Source of the DNA: Proteobacteria bacterium UBA2383
GTDB lineage: Bacteria > Pseudomonadota > Gammaproteobacteria > Competibacterales > Competibacteraceae
Assembly: GCA_002343485.1 (NCBI GenBank)
Contig: DDST01000004.1
Location: 1-30,711 of the forward strand
Reading direction: 5' to 3'
Length of the DNA stretch: 30,711 nt
Shown here: in pieces, positions 15,952 to 23,653 of the stretch
How positions within the stretch are numbered: position 1 is the first letter of the stretch
Layout of the letters: the number at the start of each line of letters is the position of its first letter
The notes under the pieces: model-generated
Seen by the model: the letters and a program-made list of their open reading frames with translations, nothing else
Database searches by the model: none
What the model was told of the DNA's origin: nothing
Translations under genes and position numbers: made by a program

Positions 15952-17211
15952 ATGTACTCGGAGCGCGGCGCACGGCGGCAGAACTTTATCGCGATGGTTT
16001 TTGCAGTCGCGATTCATGTGGCTATCGGGCTTTTTCTGCTGGTTACGTTGAATCTTTCGGATACTCCGCATCCTGAAGAAGGGGTGCTGGCCGAGTCGAT
16101 CCCGGCTGAGATGGTGGATGAAGCTGCAATCCGCGAAGAATTAGAACGATTAAGCGAGCTGGAACGCCAGCGTCAGCGTGTAGAGGCCGAGCGGCAAGCT
16201 AAATTGGCGCAGGCTGAACGGGAGGCCCGTGAGGCTGAGGAACGCCGGCAGAAGGAAATCCAGCGTCAGAGAGAAGCAGAACAGGCTAAACAAAAGGCCG
16301 CTGAGGAAGCCAAACAAAAGGCTGCTGAGGAGGCCAAGCGTGAGGCTGCTGAGGAAGCCAAGCGTGAGGCTGAAAAGCGCCGTAAGGTTAGAGCCGAGGA
16401 ACGCCGCCAAGCGGCTGAAGAAGCGAAACGTCAAGCTCAGGAACGCCGCAAGCTTGAGGAGCGCCGCAAAGCAGCCGAAGAAGCGAAACGCCAAGCTGAG
16501 GATGCACGCAAGGCTAAAGAAGCCCAGAAAGTCGAGGAGCGCCGTAAGGCGGCGGCTGAAGCTAAGCAGGGCAAGGCCGAAGAAGCTCGACGACAGGCCG
16601 AGGCTAAACGCAAGGCGGCTGATGAGGCCAAGCGCAAAGCCGAAGCCGAAGCGGTGGCTGAAGCCAAACGTAAGGCGGCTGAAGAAGCCAAGCGTAAGGC
16701 AGCTGAGGAGAAGCGCAAAGCCGAAGCCGAAGCGGCGGCCGAAGCCCAGCGCAAAGCGGCTGAAGAAGTCAAACGCAAAGCCGAAGCCGAAGCCGAAGCC
16801 GAAGCTGAAGCCAAACGCAAAGCCGAAGCCGAAGCCAAGCGCAAAGCCGAAGCCGAAGCCAAACGTAAGGCGGAAGAAGCGCGAAAAGCGGAAGAAGCGC
16901 GCCGGCTTGCTCAAGAGTTGGCGGCAGCAGACTTCGCCAAACGACGGATCGAGCCGTATATTAAAAGGCAGTGGAACCCATTGTTGGGCGGTGATCCTAG
17001 GCTGAGTTGCGAGGTGGTGATTTCGGTTAACGACAACGGAGCGGTGACCAAAGTCAGAATTGTGAAATCCAGCGGTGATGCCCAGTTTGACGATTCAGTA
17101 AAGGCGGCAATTTTCAGCGCTTCACCACTGCCCATGCCTGCTAATGATTACCAGGCAACTTATATCGCGAAGCAGTCTCTGAAAATCAAATTTTCTCTGG
17201 ATGCCAATTGA
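15952..17211 (+). CDS. tolA: Tol-Pal system protein TolA
   Basis: Inner-membrane-anchored protein spanning the periplasm to contact TolB and Pal. The 419 residues divide into a TM anchor (about 13-33, FIAMVFAVAIHVAIGLFLLV), a long charged helix and a C-terminal domain. The helix, about residues 45-320, is rich in Ala, Glu, Lys and Arg, built on repeats of the type KRKAEAEA and AAEEAKR. The C-terminal TonB/TolA domain has RRIEPYIKRQWNPLLGG and VSVNDNGAVTKVRIVKSSGD. The TTG immediately before the ATG could also be read as a start, but ATG 15952 is taken. The helix is encoded by low-complexity DNA, so its length may vary between strains. Confidence 0.95.
   Translation: MYSERGARRQNFIAMVFAVAIHVAIGLFLLVTLNLSDTPHPEEGVLAESIPAEMVDEAAIREELERLSELERQRQRVEAERQAKLAQAEREAREAEERRQKEIQRQREAEQAKQKAAEEAKQKAAEEAKREAAEEAKREAEKRRKVRAEERRQAAEEAKRQAQERRKLEERRKAAEEAKRQAEDARKAKEAQKVEERRKAAAEAKQGKAEEARRQAEAKRKAADEAKRKAEAEAVAEAKRKAAEEAKRKAAEEKRKAEAEAAAEAQRKAAEEVKRKAEAEAEAEAEAKRKAEAEAKRKAEAEAKRKAEEARKAEEARRLAQELAAADFAKRRIEPYIKRQWNPLLGGDPRLSCEVVISVNDNGAVTKVRIVKSSGDAQFDDSVKAAIFSASPLPMPANDYQATYIAKQSLKIKFSLDAN
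16620..16875 (+). repeat. Low-complexity GAAGCC-type repeats inside tolA
   Basis: The DNA coding for the TolA helix has many near-identical copies of AAGCGCAAAGCCGAAGCC and runs of GAAGCC (the longest near 16785-16815). It is prone to slippage in whole-codon steps and produces long spurious antisense frames. Confidence 0.8.
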
Positions 17212-17261
17212 TGGGAAAATACTAAATATTTACTGACTTGCATGTTCCAGAGGGTTAAGCT

Positions 17262-18461
17262 TTGAAACTAATTGAAAAATTTATTAACGTACTGATCTTA
17301 TTGTTCGGTGTCACAAGCCTTGTCCATGCCCAGATCAGTCTGGACATCACCAAGAAAGTTGAAAGCGGCGGTATACCGATCGCGATTGCACCGTTCAGCG
17401 GAGGTGCGCCTGAGAATATCGCTGGCATCATTGCCGCTGATTTGCAGCGAACCGGCAAGGTTGCTCCACAACCACCAAATGCGCAGGCCAACTACTCGGT
17501 TACTGGCCAGGCGAATCCAGGTGGTTCGCGGGGTTATATCGTGCAGTTTCAGCTGAACGATGCTCAGGGTGGCATATTACTGAATCTGTCCTTTGATATT
17601 CCCGCTAATCAGTTACGGCCGGTCGGGCATCGGATCAGCGATCTGATTTATGAAAAGCTTACCGGAGAAAAAGGGTTGGCAGGCACACGCATTGCCTTTG
17701 TTGCTGGGGGTGGTAGCGTCTGGTATCTGGTGGTCGCTGACGCCGATGGGCAAAATCCCCAGGTGATTCTGCGTTCTAGTCAGCCGATCATGTCGCCAGC
17801 TTGGTCCCCGGACGGTTCCAAGCTAGCCTATGTCTCTTTTGAGGGCCGCCGGCCACAGATTATCGTTCAGGATGTTTATAACAGTGCCCGGCGCATCGTT
17901 TCCGCTGCCCCCGGCATCAACGGTGCTCCGGCTTGGGCGCCAAACGGTCAACGGCTGGCGTTTACCTTGTCGAAAGATGGTAATCCGGAAATCTACGCGC
18001 TGGATTTGGCAACCCAGGCACCGGTCCGGCTAACCAACAACGGTGCGATTGATACTGAGCCCGCTTGGCTACCGGATGGCAGTATTATCTTTACTTCCGA
18101 TCGAGGCGGGTCACCACAATTGTATCGAATCGGTGCGGGTGGTGGTGCTGCACAACGCTTGAGCTTCGAGGGTGACTACAATGCCCGTCCGGCGGTCTCA
18201 CCGGATGGCCGTTATCTGGCAATGATGCACCGGCGCGGTGGCCGCTTCTACATTGCCGTAATGGAACTGAAAACCCGGCAGTTCCGTGTTTTGACTTCAG
18301 GTGGAACGGCTGAATCGCCTAGTTTTGCGCCGAACAGTCAAATGATCATCTATTCCGACGGTCAGCGATTGTCTGCAGTATCGGTGGATGGAACCGTCCA
18401 GCAGGATTTTGCCTTGCGTGGTCGAGCGCGTGACCCGGTTTGGGGGCCTTACGGCCGCTGA
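17262..18461 (+). CDS. tolB: Tol-Pal system periplasmic protein TolB, short N-domain
   Basis: Periplasmic protein linking TolA to Pal. A signal peptide ends at VHA (residue 23). The mature N-domain (PIAIAPFSGGAPENIAGIIAADL) is followed by a six-bladed propeller. Repeats include MSPAWSPDGSKLAYVSFE, GAPAWAPNGQRLAFTLSKDG, TEPAWLPDGSIIFTSD and ARPAVSPDGRYLAMM. The total of 399 residues is shorter than E. coli TolB (430). Most of the difference falls after RTGKVAPQ (residues 61-70), where about 20 residues usual in the N-domain are missing. It starts with TTG (17262), with AGAGGG 8 nt upstream and no in-frame ATG nearby, so initiation may be weak. Confidence 0.94.
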   Translation: MKLIEKFINVLILLFGVTSLVHAQISLDITKKVESGGIPIAIAPFSGGAPENIAGIIAADLQRTGKVAPQPPNAQANYSVTGQANPGGSRGYIVQFQLNDAQGGILLNLSFDIPANQLRPVGHRISDLIYEKLTGEKGLAGTRIAFVAGGGSVWYLVVADADGQNPQVILRSSQPIMSPAWSPDGSKLAYVSFEGRRPQIIVQDVYNSARRIVSAAPGINGAPAWAPNGQRLAFTLSKDGNPEIYALDLATQAPVRLTNNGAIDTEPAWLPDGSIIFTSDRGGSPQLYRIGAGGGAAQRLSFEGDYNARPAVSPDGRYLAMMHRRGGRFYIAVMELKTRQFRVLTSGGTAESPSFAPNSQMIIYSDGQRLSAVSVDGTVQQDFALRGRARDPVWGPYGR

Positions 18462-18498
18462 TTTCAACTTTATTGACTTGAATAGGGAGAGAATTGTC

Positions 18499-19140
18499 AT
18501 GCAAAACAGTATCCGTATTTTGATAGCGGCTGCTTCTATGGCGTTACTGGCTAGTTGTGCCTCAACGGGTGAGAGCACAGATCCAATTCCGCAGGATGTT
18601 CCACAACCTGAGGTCACCGGACAGCCAGGGCAGGAGGCCTATAGCTATGCTTATGGCCAGGCACCTGGTAGCTATGATAGCTATGACACTGGAAGCGGCA
18701 CCTACAGCGGTTATTCTAGCGGAGGACAATCGGGACAATCGGGACAATCGGGACAATCGGGACAATCGGGACAATCGGGACAACCGATGGCAGGCATGGG
18801 AGGTAGCATGGTTTCGGCAGACCGGATTGTGTATTTCGATTTCGATAGCGCCGATATTCGGCCTGAGAGTCAGACCATCATCGAATCCAATGCAGGCTAT
18901 TTGAGAGGAAACCCGCGCATTATTACGCAGCTTGAAGGTCATACTGACGAGCGGGGCAGCCGCGAGTACAATATCGCCTTGGGTGAACGCCGCGCTAATG
19001 CTGTGCGCCAGGTCATGAGCGCTATGGGGGTTTCTTCCCAGCAGATCCGGGTAGTGAGTTACGGTGAGGAACGCCCAGCGGCTAGCGGCAGAGATGAGCA
19101 AAGCCATGCGCTAAACCGGCGTGTAGAAATCGTTTACTGA
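18499..19140 (+). CDS. pal: Peptidoglycan-associated lipoprotein Pal
   Basis: Outer-membrane lipoprotein that binds peptidoglycan through an OmpA-C domain and interacts with TolB and TolA. The 213 residues start MQNSIRILIAAASMALLASC, with a lipobox LASC and lipidated Cys20. A Gly/Ser/Tyr-rich linker follows, containing the six-fold SGQ repeat. The OmpA-like domain has YFDFDSADIRPESQTII and LEGHTDERGSREYNIALGE, the peptidoglycan-binding signature. I chose ATG 18499, preceded by GGGAGAG, because it places the lipobox correctly. The frame is open to 18388 inside tolB, but that part is not coding. Confidence 0.97.
   Translation: MQNSIRILIAAASMALLASCASTGESTDPIPQDVPQPEVTGQPGQEAYSYAYGQAPGSYDSYDTGSGTYSGYSSGGQSGQSGQSGQSGQSGQSGQPMAGMGGSMVSADRIVYFDFDSADIRPESQTIIESNAGYLRGNPRIITQLEGHTDERGSREYNIALGERRANAVRQVMSAMGVSSQQIRVVSYGEERPAASGRDEQSHALNRRVEIVY
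18724..18786 (+). repeat. 9-bp tandem repeat in pal linker
   Basis: GGACAATCG is repeated six times exactly from 18724 to 18777, followed by a near copy GGACAACCG to 18786. It encodes repeated Gly-Gln-Ser in the linker between lipid anchor and OmpA-C domain. Because the unit is 9 bp, changes in copy number keep the frame and alter only linker length. Confidence 0.97.
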
Positions 19141-19156
19141 TGAGGCCATCATAACC

Positions 19157-19903
19157 ATGCCTAAGCCGGGGCTTTCTTGGCTGATAGTATTTCTGCTAGG
19201 CAGCTTGGGTTCGCTCAATGCCGCTCGTGCCCAGGCGCCTGATAGCGCACTGACGCTGGAATTGTTTCAACGCATTGAGCAGTTGGAACAGGAAGTTCGA
19301 TATATCCGTGGAGAACTGGAACTTTACCGTCATCAGGTCGAGTCACTTCAGCGGGAGCAGTCAGTAACCGATCATCTGGCGCAACCAGCCTCTGCGGCGG
19401 CCGCTTCATCCAGCAGCATTGCTCCAGCAGCTGAACCGGCTGGAATTGAACAGCCGGTATCGGCTCTGCCCAGCCCAGAGAGCGAACAAACGTCTGCTAT
19501 TCAGCCAGAGAAGCCAGCAGTTCCTGTTGGAACGGAACAGGCGAGCTTCGATGTTGCGCTGCGTGAGTTTGGCGAAGGCCATTATCCCCAAGCGATTAAC
19601 AGCTTCCGGCAATTTTTGCAGAAGTATCCAGCTAGCTCTTTAGCAAGCGAGGTACAATATTGGCTTGGCGAGTCTTATTATGTCACCCGGGATTATGCTG
19701 CTGCTAAGGAGAGCTTCATCGACTTAGGGCTGCGTTATCCAAACAGCGAACGGCTTCCCGATGCATTGCTGAAGCTGGGTTATCTCTATGAGATACTTGG
19801 CGACATCAGCCGAGCACAAGAGGTCCTGCAAAAGTTGTTGCAAGTCTATCCGGATACGCAAGCTGCTAGTTTGGCTAGGCAGCGGTTATTACTGTTGCAC
19901 TGA
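19157..19903 (+). CDS. cpoB: Cell-division coordinator CpoB (YbgF)
   Basis: Periplasmic protein that couples the Tol machinery to PBP1b-driven peptidoglycan synthesis in E. coli. The 248 residues have a signal peptide (about 1-25, ending ARA), an N-terminal coiled coil for trimerisation (LELFQRIEQLEQEVRYIRGE) and an Ala/Ser/Pro-rich linker. C-terminal TPR repeats follow (ALREFGEGHYPQAINSFRQF, WLGESYYVTRDYAAAKESF, ALLKLGYLYEILGDISRAQE). It starts 16 nt after pal and ends the tol-pal run. Confidence 0.95.
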   Translation: MPKPGLSWLIVFLLGSLGSLNAARAQAPDSALTLELFQRIEQLEQEVRYIRGELELYRHQVESLQREQSVTDHLAQPASAAAASSSSIAPAAEPAGIEQPVSALPSPESEQTSAIQPEKPAVPVGTEQASFDVALREFGEGHYPQAINSFRQFLQKYPASSLASEVQYWLGESYYVTRDYAAAKESFIDLGLRYPNSERLPDALLKLGYLYEILGDISRAQEVLQKLLQVYPDTQAASLARQRLLLLH

Positions 19904-19960
19904 TTCGAGTTGGGGCCTTGTGATTTTAGTGAATTGTTTGTAGCATACCCAACCCTTCTG

Positions 19961-20036
19961 GGGCCGTTAGCTCAGCTGGTAGAGCAGCAGACTTTTAATC
20001 TGTTGGTCGTTGGTTCGAATCCAACACGGCCCACCA
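19961..20036 (+). tRNA. tRNA-Lys (anticodon UUU)
   Basis: The acceptor stem GGGCCGT (19961-19967) pairs with ACGGCCC (20026-20032). The D-arm is AGCTCAGCTGGTAGAGC, the anticodon loop is CTTTTAA with anticodon TTT at 19994-19996, and the T-arm loop is TTCGAAT. The discriminator A and CCA are encoded. The sequence closely resembles E. coli tRNA-Lys. It lies 57 bp after cpoB. Confidence 0.98.
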
Positions 20037-20186
20037 TCAATTCAATGGGCGACTGCAGCACTCTATGAACCTAAATGAGCATGGGTGTAAATGGCGCGTA
20101 CCAAACTTTATAAAGCTATACGATAATGCCATGGCTTTTACATGCTAACTTGCTCAAATATATCGAAAATTGCGTCAACGCATAGC

Positions 20187-20211
20187 ATTGCTTCTGTTGC
20201 AACAAAGCAAT
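20187..20211. repeat. Small nested inverted repeat upstream of the cold-shock promoter
   Basis: ATTGCTT (20187-20193) pairs with AAGCAAT (20205-20211), and the loop contains the palindrome GTTGCAAC (20196-20203). It lies about 25 bp before the -35 box of the cold-shock gene and could be an operator. No known motif is recognised. The rest of 20037-20235 shows nothing I can name. Confidence 0.35.
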
Positions 20212-20235
20212 CACTGGATTGCGTTAATTAGGTAC

Positions 20236-20264
20236 TTGTTTTGTCTTGCCCTCTAGCCTATAGT
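20236..20264 (+). promoter_or_regulatory. Candidate promoter for the cold-shock gene, giving a long leader
   Basis: TTGTTT (20236-20241) and TATAGT (20259-20264) are spaced by 17 bp. The implied transcript would start near 20271 and have a leader of about 140 nt before ATG 20413. A long leader is typical of cspA-like mRNAs, where it controls cold-dependent translation. No E. coli-type cold box was recognised. Confidence 0.5.
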
Positions 20265-20412
20265 AGTAGCGCAAGGATTTAAATTTAGGTTATCTGTTCG
20301 TCTGCTGCAACCCTTCCTTATCAGTATTCGGCTCGTTAATTCCTTAATTTTAATTCTTGTGCCCGTGAGCGGTTGCTCTGTAGTTTTTTTAATCTTTTCG
20401 AGATCTAATTAC

Positions 20413-20619
20413 ATGTCAGTTGGTACTGTTAAATGGTTTAACGAAGCCAAGGGTTTTGGTTTCATCTCCCCGGATGATGGCGGTGAGGATTTATTTGCTC
20501 ACTTTTCGGCCATTCAGGGGCAAGGTTTCAAAACGCTTAGGGAAAACCAGAAGGTTTCGTTTGATGTCACCACTGGACCCAAGGGTAAACAAGCAGCCAA
20601 TATCCGCTCTATCGACTAA
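20413..20619 (+). CDS. Cold-shock domain protein (CspA family)
   Basis: A 68-residue single cold-shock domain that binds single-stranded RNA or DNA and acts as an RNA chaperone. It begins MSVGTVKWFNEAKGFGFISP, with the RNP1 motif KGFGFI (13-18) and RNP2-type LFAHF (27-31). The tail TGPKGKQAANIR is standard. An in-frame start further upstream (20359) gives an 18-residue extension unlike the family, so ATG 20413 is preferred. The gene stands alone, with its own promoter candidate and a terminator. Whether it is cold-induced cannot be told, since many Csp paralogues are not. Confidence 0.96.
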   Translation: MSVGTVKWFNEAKGFGFISPDDGGEDLFAHFSAIQGQGFKTLRENQKVSFDVTTGPKGKQAANIRSID

Positions 20620-20635
20620 ACGTCCAGGATTAAGG

Positions 20636-20676
20636 CCCAAAGAAATAGCCCGGTTTTGCCGGGCTATTTCTTTGGG
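20636..20676 (+). terminator. Strong rho-independent terminator, probably bidirectional
   Basis: An 18-bp perfect stem (20636-20653 with 20659-20676) encloses a 5-nt loop TTTTG. The inner GC-rich core TAGCCCGG is flanked by AAAGAAA on the left and TTTCTTT on the right, so each strand has a T-rich tract after the core. It ends the cold-shock transcript and can also stop the convergent ElyC-like gene, which ends at 20762. Confidence 0.92.
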
Positions 20677-20761
20677 TAAGAAAAATATCAGCTATATCGA
20701 TCTCACGAAATTAGCCAGTTCGTGCAGGAGAGCAGGCAGTGTTACCATTTTACGCCTAAAT

Positions 20762-21541
20762 TTAGTCTTCACCGGAAGATATGAGGAGTCTTTGAATCTT
20801 GGTATAGCGCACAATGTACCACCAGCGCCCCAGCCACTCGTAGCAGCCGTAATGGATTTCGGCAATGGCGCGTACTGAAGGTAACCAGGATTGGGGATCA
20901 AGCAGGTCAGGCTGATCATTAAAGAATAGAGTTGGGGCAGGAATGACCTTCAACCCCTGTGCGGCAAAAGCTGCAGCTGCTCGTGGTTGATGAGCAGCAT
21001 TAGTCACCAGCAGGATTGTATTAATATGGTGTCGACGCAGAATAGCCGCGCTGTAGGTGGCATTCTCCCAAGTATTCTGGCTCTTGGTCTCGATCAGTAC
21101 TGGACCAATCCCGAATTCCCGCTCTAGAATGGCCTTCATTAGCTCGGCTTCAGCAGGATAATCTTTCTTGGGACGGCCGCCGGTTGCTAAAACCGGCAGA
21201 CCTGTTTGCCGCGCTAGCCGTGCAGCATAGCGTACTCGGCCCAGGGTGCGATCCTGCACGGTTGGATTGTCGCCATACTCCGGCGCATCTTCGTGGATAC
21301 CGCCCCCTAGCACGACAATCGCCCCCAGTTTATGTAATGGTAAAAGGTATTCGATAAGCGGTGGTTCCGATTGCAAGGAACGGCTCAATAAACCAGCCGT
21401 TACGGGAATACTGAATAGATACCCAGAGACCACACCAATGATCAGCAGAACTGATCCTGACCGCCAGCGCCATAGGAACGCACCCAGCAAGCTGATCAGC
21501 AACGGACCACTCGGTGGTAGCAACAAGAGCTTGATTAGCAC
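20762..21541 (-). CDS. ElyC/YdcF-like DUF218 membrane protein
   Basis: A 259-residue protein with two N-terminal membrane segments (LLLPPSGPLLISLLGAFLW and VLLIIGVVSGYLFSIPVTAG). The DUF218 domain follows, with GAIVVLGGGIHED, LPVLATGGRP, ETKSQNTWENA and LLVTNAAHQPRAAAAF. This arrangement matches E. coli ElyC, which affects envelope and peptidoglycan assembly at low temperature, rather than the soluble YdcF. The biochemical activity of the family is not settled. The start is GTG 21541, with no clear ribosome binding site, so a slightly different start is possible. It is convergent with the cold-shock gene. Confidence 0.88.
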   Translation of the reverse strand: MLIKLLLLPPSGPLLISLLGAFLWRWRSGSVLLIIGVVSGYLFSIPVTAGLLSRSLQSEPPLIEYLLPLHKLGAIVVLGGGIHEDAPEYGDNPTVQDRTLGRVRYAARLARQTGLPVLATGGRPKKDYPAEAELMKAILEREFGIGPVLIETKSQNTWENATYSAAILRRHHINTILLVTNAAHQPRAAAAFAAQGLKVIPAPTLFFNDQPDLLDPQSWLPSVRAIAEIHYGCYEWLGRWWYIVRYTKIQRLLISSGED

Positions 21542-21687
21542 AGACGCAAGACCGCTAGGATGAGGCAGGTTGACGGTCTGGAACCGCGATGACGGTAGCG
21601 CGTGATGCTTCTATAATTAATCATCATGAAATCATCATCTGGTATTCATCAGTCCGCAACAAGACTCTGATTAGGAGGACATCCCCC

Positions 21688-21948
21688 ATGCTTGGAGAAA
21701 GTCACGATCTGTTCCATGAGTTTCCCGAATTTAAGAATCGCATTGCCGAATTGAAGGCGGCTGACTCCCATTTTTCCCAGTTATACGACGAGTATCATAC
21801 AGTTAATGACGAAGTGGAGCGGATTGAATTGCAGATCGAAACGCCTTCCGATTTTTACACAGAAACCCTGAAAAAGAACCGGTTACATCTCAAAGATGAA
21901 ATTTACGCGATCCTGAGGGCGAAATTGCGCGCCGAGGCGCTTGTTTAA
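21688..21948 (+). CDS. YdcH-like DUF465 small protein
   Basis: An 86-residue helical protein of the DUF465/YdcH family. It begins MLGESHDLFHEFPEFKNRIA and has the typical heptad-like helix ending LKKNRLHLKDEIYAIL. The function of the family is unknown. The start at ATG 21688 is fixed by the excellent ribosome binding site TAGGAGGA, 8 nt upstream. The in-frame extension back to 21589 is not supported. Confidence 0.93.
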   Translation: MLGESHDLFHEFPEFKNRIAELKAADSHFSQLYDEYHTVNDEVERIELQIETPSDFYTETLKKNRLHLKDEIYAILRAKLRAEALV

Positions 21949-22005
21949 AAGCTGCTACTCGTCTTGAAAATCCCACTGCTAGCCATCGTGCAAACAGAAT
22001 AATCG

Positions 22006-22422
22006 TCAGGGTGCTGGCGGTGGTTTTTTATAACGGCTAGCCGCGCTTGATGTTGTTTTATTGTGAGCCAGCAGATCTGGCCCGATGTCTAGGGCAGGAT
22101 CGCTTTGGGTTGCAGCAGCAGTGGTTTTGGCGTGAACGCGGCGGATCGGCTCAGATTTTTGGGCGCTTGGCCCAGCAGGGGTTATGGCCGCAGGCTGGCA
22201 GCGGGCAGCAGAAGGCTCTAGTGTTGGATTGGAACGCGCCCGAAGCAGCCAGCCGAGGATGTAGCGCTCCACGGCATCCTGAGCAGCAGGCGACAGATCC
22301 CGGAAGATGAACGCGCCAGCAATGAGTAATAGGGTCAGCCCACCTACAAAGAAAACCAGTGGCTGCATGAATGCAATTGCTAGTATGGCCAGCAACACAA
22401 GGAGAGTATGCCGGATTTTCAA
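22006..22422 (-). CDS. Small membrane protein of unknown function, downstream of PP2C
   Basis: A 138-residue protein that I do not recognise. The first 45 residues form one or two hydrophobic helices (TLLVLLAILAIAFMQPLVFF and VGGLTLLLIAGAFIF). A segment AAQDAVERYILGWLLRAR follows, then a low-complexity Pro/Ala/Ser/Thr-rich tail ending in KKPPPAP. It starts with TTG 22422, with GAGGAG about 9 nt upstream inside a 10-bp palindrome. It lies 29 bp after the phosphatase gene on the same strand and is probably co-transcribed, so it may belong to the same signalling module. Confidence 0.65.
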   Translation of the reverse strand: MKIRHTLLVLLAILAIAFMQPLVFFVGGLTLLLIAGAFIFRDLSPAAQDAVERYILGWLLRARSNPTLEPSAARCQPAAITPAGPSAQKSEPIRRVHAKTTAAATQSDPALDIGPDLLAHNKTTSSAASRYKKPPPAP

Positions 22423-22451
22423 CAGGGAGATCTCCTCTATTAGATTCGGGA

Positions 22452-23459
22452 TCAGGAATCGTCAGGGGAATGCCCAGCCCGGCTGGGTTTGCGTAAGAGA
22501 ATCACTGTACAGTTATCGTCAGGTTGGCGCTGTTGCTGGCGAATCGTCACTGCCAGTTCGTTCAGTAAGTTGTCAAGAAGTTCTTCAAGAGGGCGATGCG
22601 GTTGCGCTAGTAGTGCTGGCCAACGCTGGATAAATATCTGTGGATACCGCAAATGCCAGAGGCCATCACTGGCCATTAGATAAACCTGATCAGATTCCAC
22701 GTTCAGGAGACGACGATCGTTCAGTCCGCGCAGGAACAGCGGTAGGTTGCCGTCGTGCAACTCGTAGAGCTCTTCATCAATGGTATCGGTATAAAAATTC
22801 GTTGCGCCCAGAGTGCTGCCTAGGATGAAGGCTTGGCTGATTTGAGAGCTGGTTTGGATGTGTACCTGTTGTAGCCATTGAGTACTATCTAGCAGGCCTA
22901 GCATGGCAAGATGCGTGGCCGGTACATGATCCACTGTTAAACATTTTACATTGCCTGGATCGATGGCATAAATGCGCGAATCGCCTACATGGAACAGTAG
23001 CGCTGGGGAACGAGGAGGGATTTCCAGAAGAATGAGCGTACACCCAGTTTCCAGTCCAGCAGTTTGAAATTCCTGGTAAAGCCGCCGATGCAGAGTATCT
23101 AGTCCATTGGATAATTGCGCTAAGTCGGTAGCAGCGGATAGTTCGAGCAATCCATCAACAGTTTTTTCAGCGGCTTCCCGTCCGTGGCTATGGCCACCCA
23201 TTCCATCGAGCACGGCTACCCGCCGGTGTCCGCATGGCCAGTCGGGTAGTTGTAACTGGGTTTCCTTTTCATCCCAGAGGAATCGGGCACGTCCCTGGCC
23301 ATCGATAAGCAAATAATTATCCTGATTTTCATGGCGTCCCTGGCCGGTCGGCGAGCGTAGCGAGCGCACGGCAACTTCTAGTCGAGGACCACGATAGCGG
23401 GATATTTTATGCGACGTGGACCCTGCTTTCGAGGGAGGGGGGCGATAGTCAGTATGCAT
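22452..23459 (-). CDS. PP2C-type serine/threonine phosphatase
   Basis: A 335-residue PPM/PP2C-family phosphatase that would remove phosphate from Ser/Thr of target proteins using two metal ions. Motifs in order are RHENQDNYLLI (Asp47), VLDGMGGHSHGREAA (Asp85), FHVGDSRIYAI (157-166), DHVPATH, YLMASDGLWHL (Asp265) and DDNCTVILLR (Asp314/Asp315). No membrane segment is seen, so it is probably cytoplasmic. It is divergent from the pseudokinase-FGE gene, with a 194-bp shared upstream region, which suggests joint control with the kinases at 23654-28826. No clear Shine-Dalgarno precedes ATG 23459. Confidence 0.93.
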   Translation of the reverse strand: MHTDYRPPPSKAGSTSHKISRYRGPRLEVAVRSLRSPTGQGRHENQDNYLLIDGQGRARFLWDEKETQLQLPDWPCGHRRVAVLDGMGGHSHGREAAEKTVDGLLELSAATDLAQLSNGLDTLHRRLYQEFQTAGLETGCTLILLEIPPRSPALLFHVGDSRIYAIDPGNVKCLTVDHVPATHLAMLGLLDSTQWLQQVHIQTSSQISQAFILGSTLGATNFYTDTIDEELYELHDGNLPLFLRGLNDRRLLNVESDQVYLMASDGLWHLRYPQIFIQRWPALLAQPHRPLEELLDNLLNELAVTIRQQQRQPDDNCTVILLRKPSRAGHSPDDS

Positions 23460-23653
23460 CTGCGATCAGATCATGGTCGAAAGTAACAAGTATCAAGCCT
23501 CCAGGCCAGCAAGGCTGGAACCTCTCTGTGCTGGCGTCTCTTTAGCGAATAGGCGCCCCGTGATTTTATCCTTCTGCTAGACTAGATCATAATGCGCCTT
23601 ACGGCTGTTAATCCAAATAAATCTTTTGGGATCATCTGATGATTTGATGGCTT

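Noticed and set aside
16150..16914. 254-codon reverse-strand frame with Phe/Leu/Gly-rich translation
   Set aside because: It is antisense to the low-complexity TolA helix; the repeats remove stop codons on both strands. There is no start signal and no recognisable protein.
18724..18786. Possible CRISPR-like array
   Set aside because: The 9-bp units have no spacers and lie within the pal coding frame.
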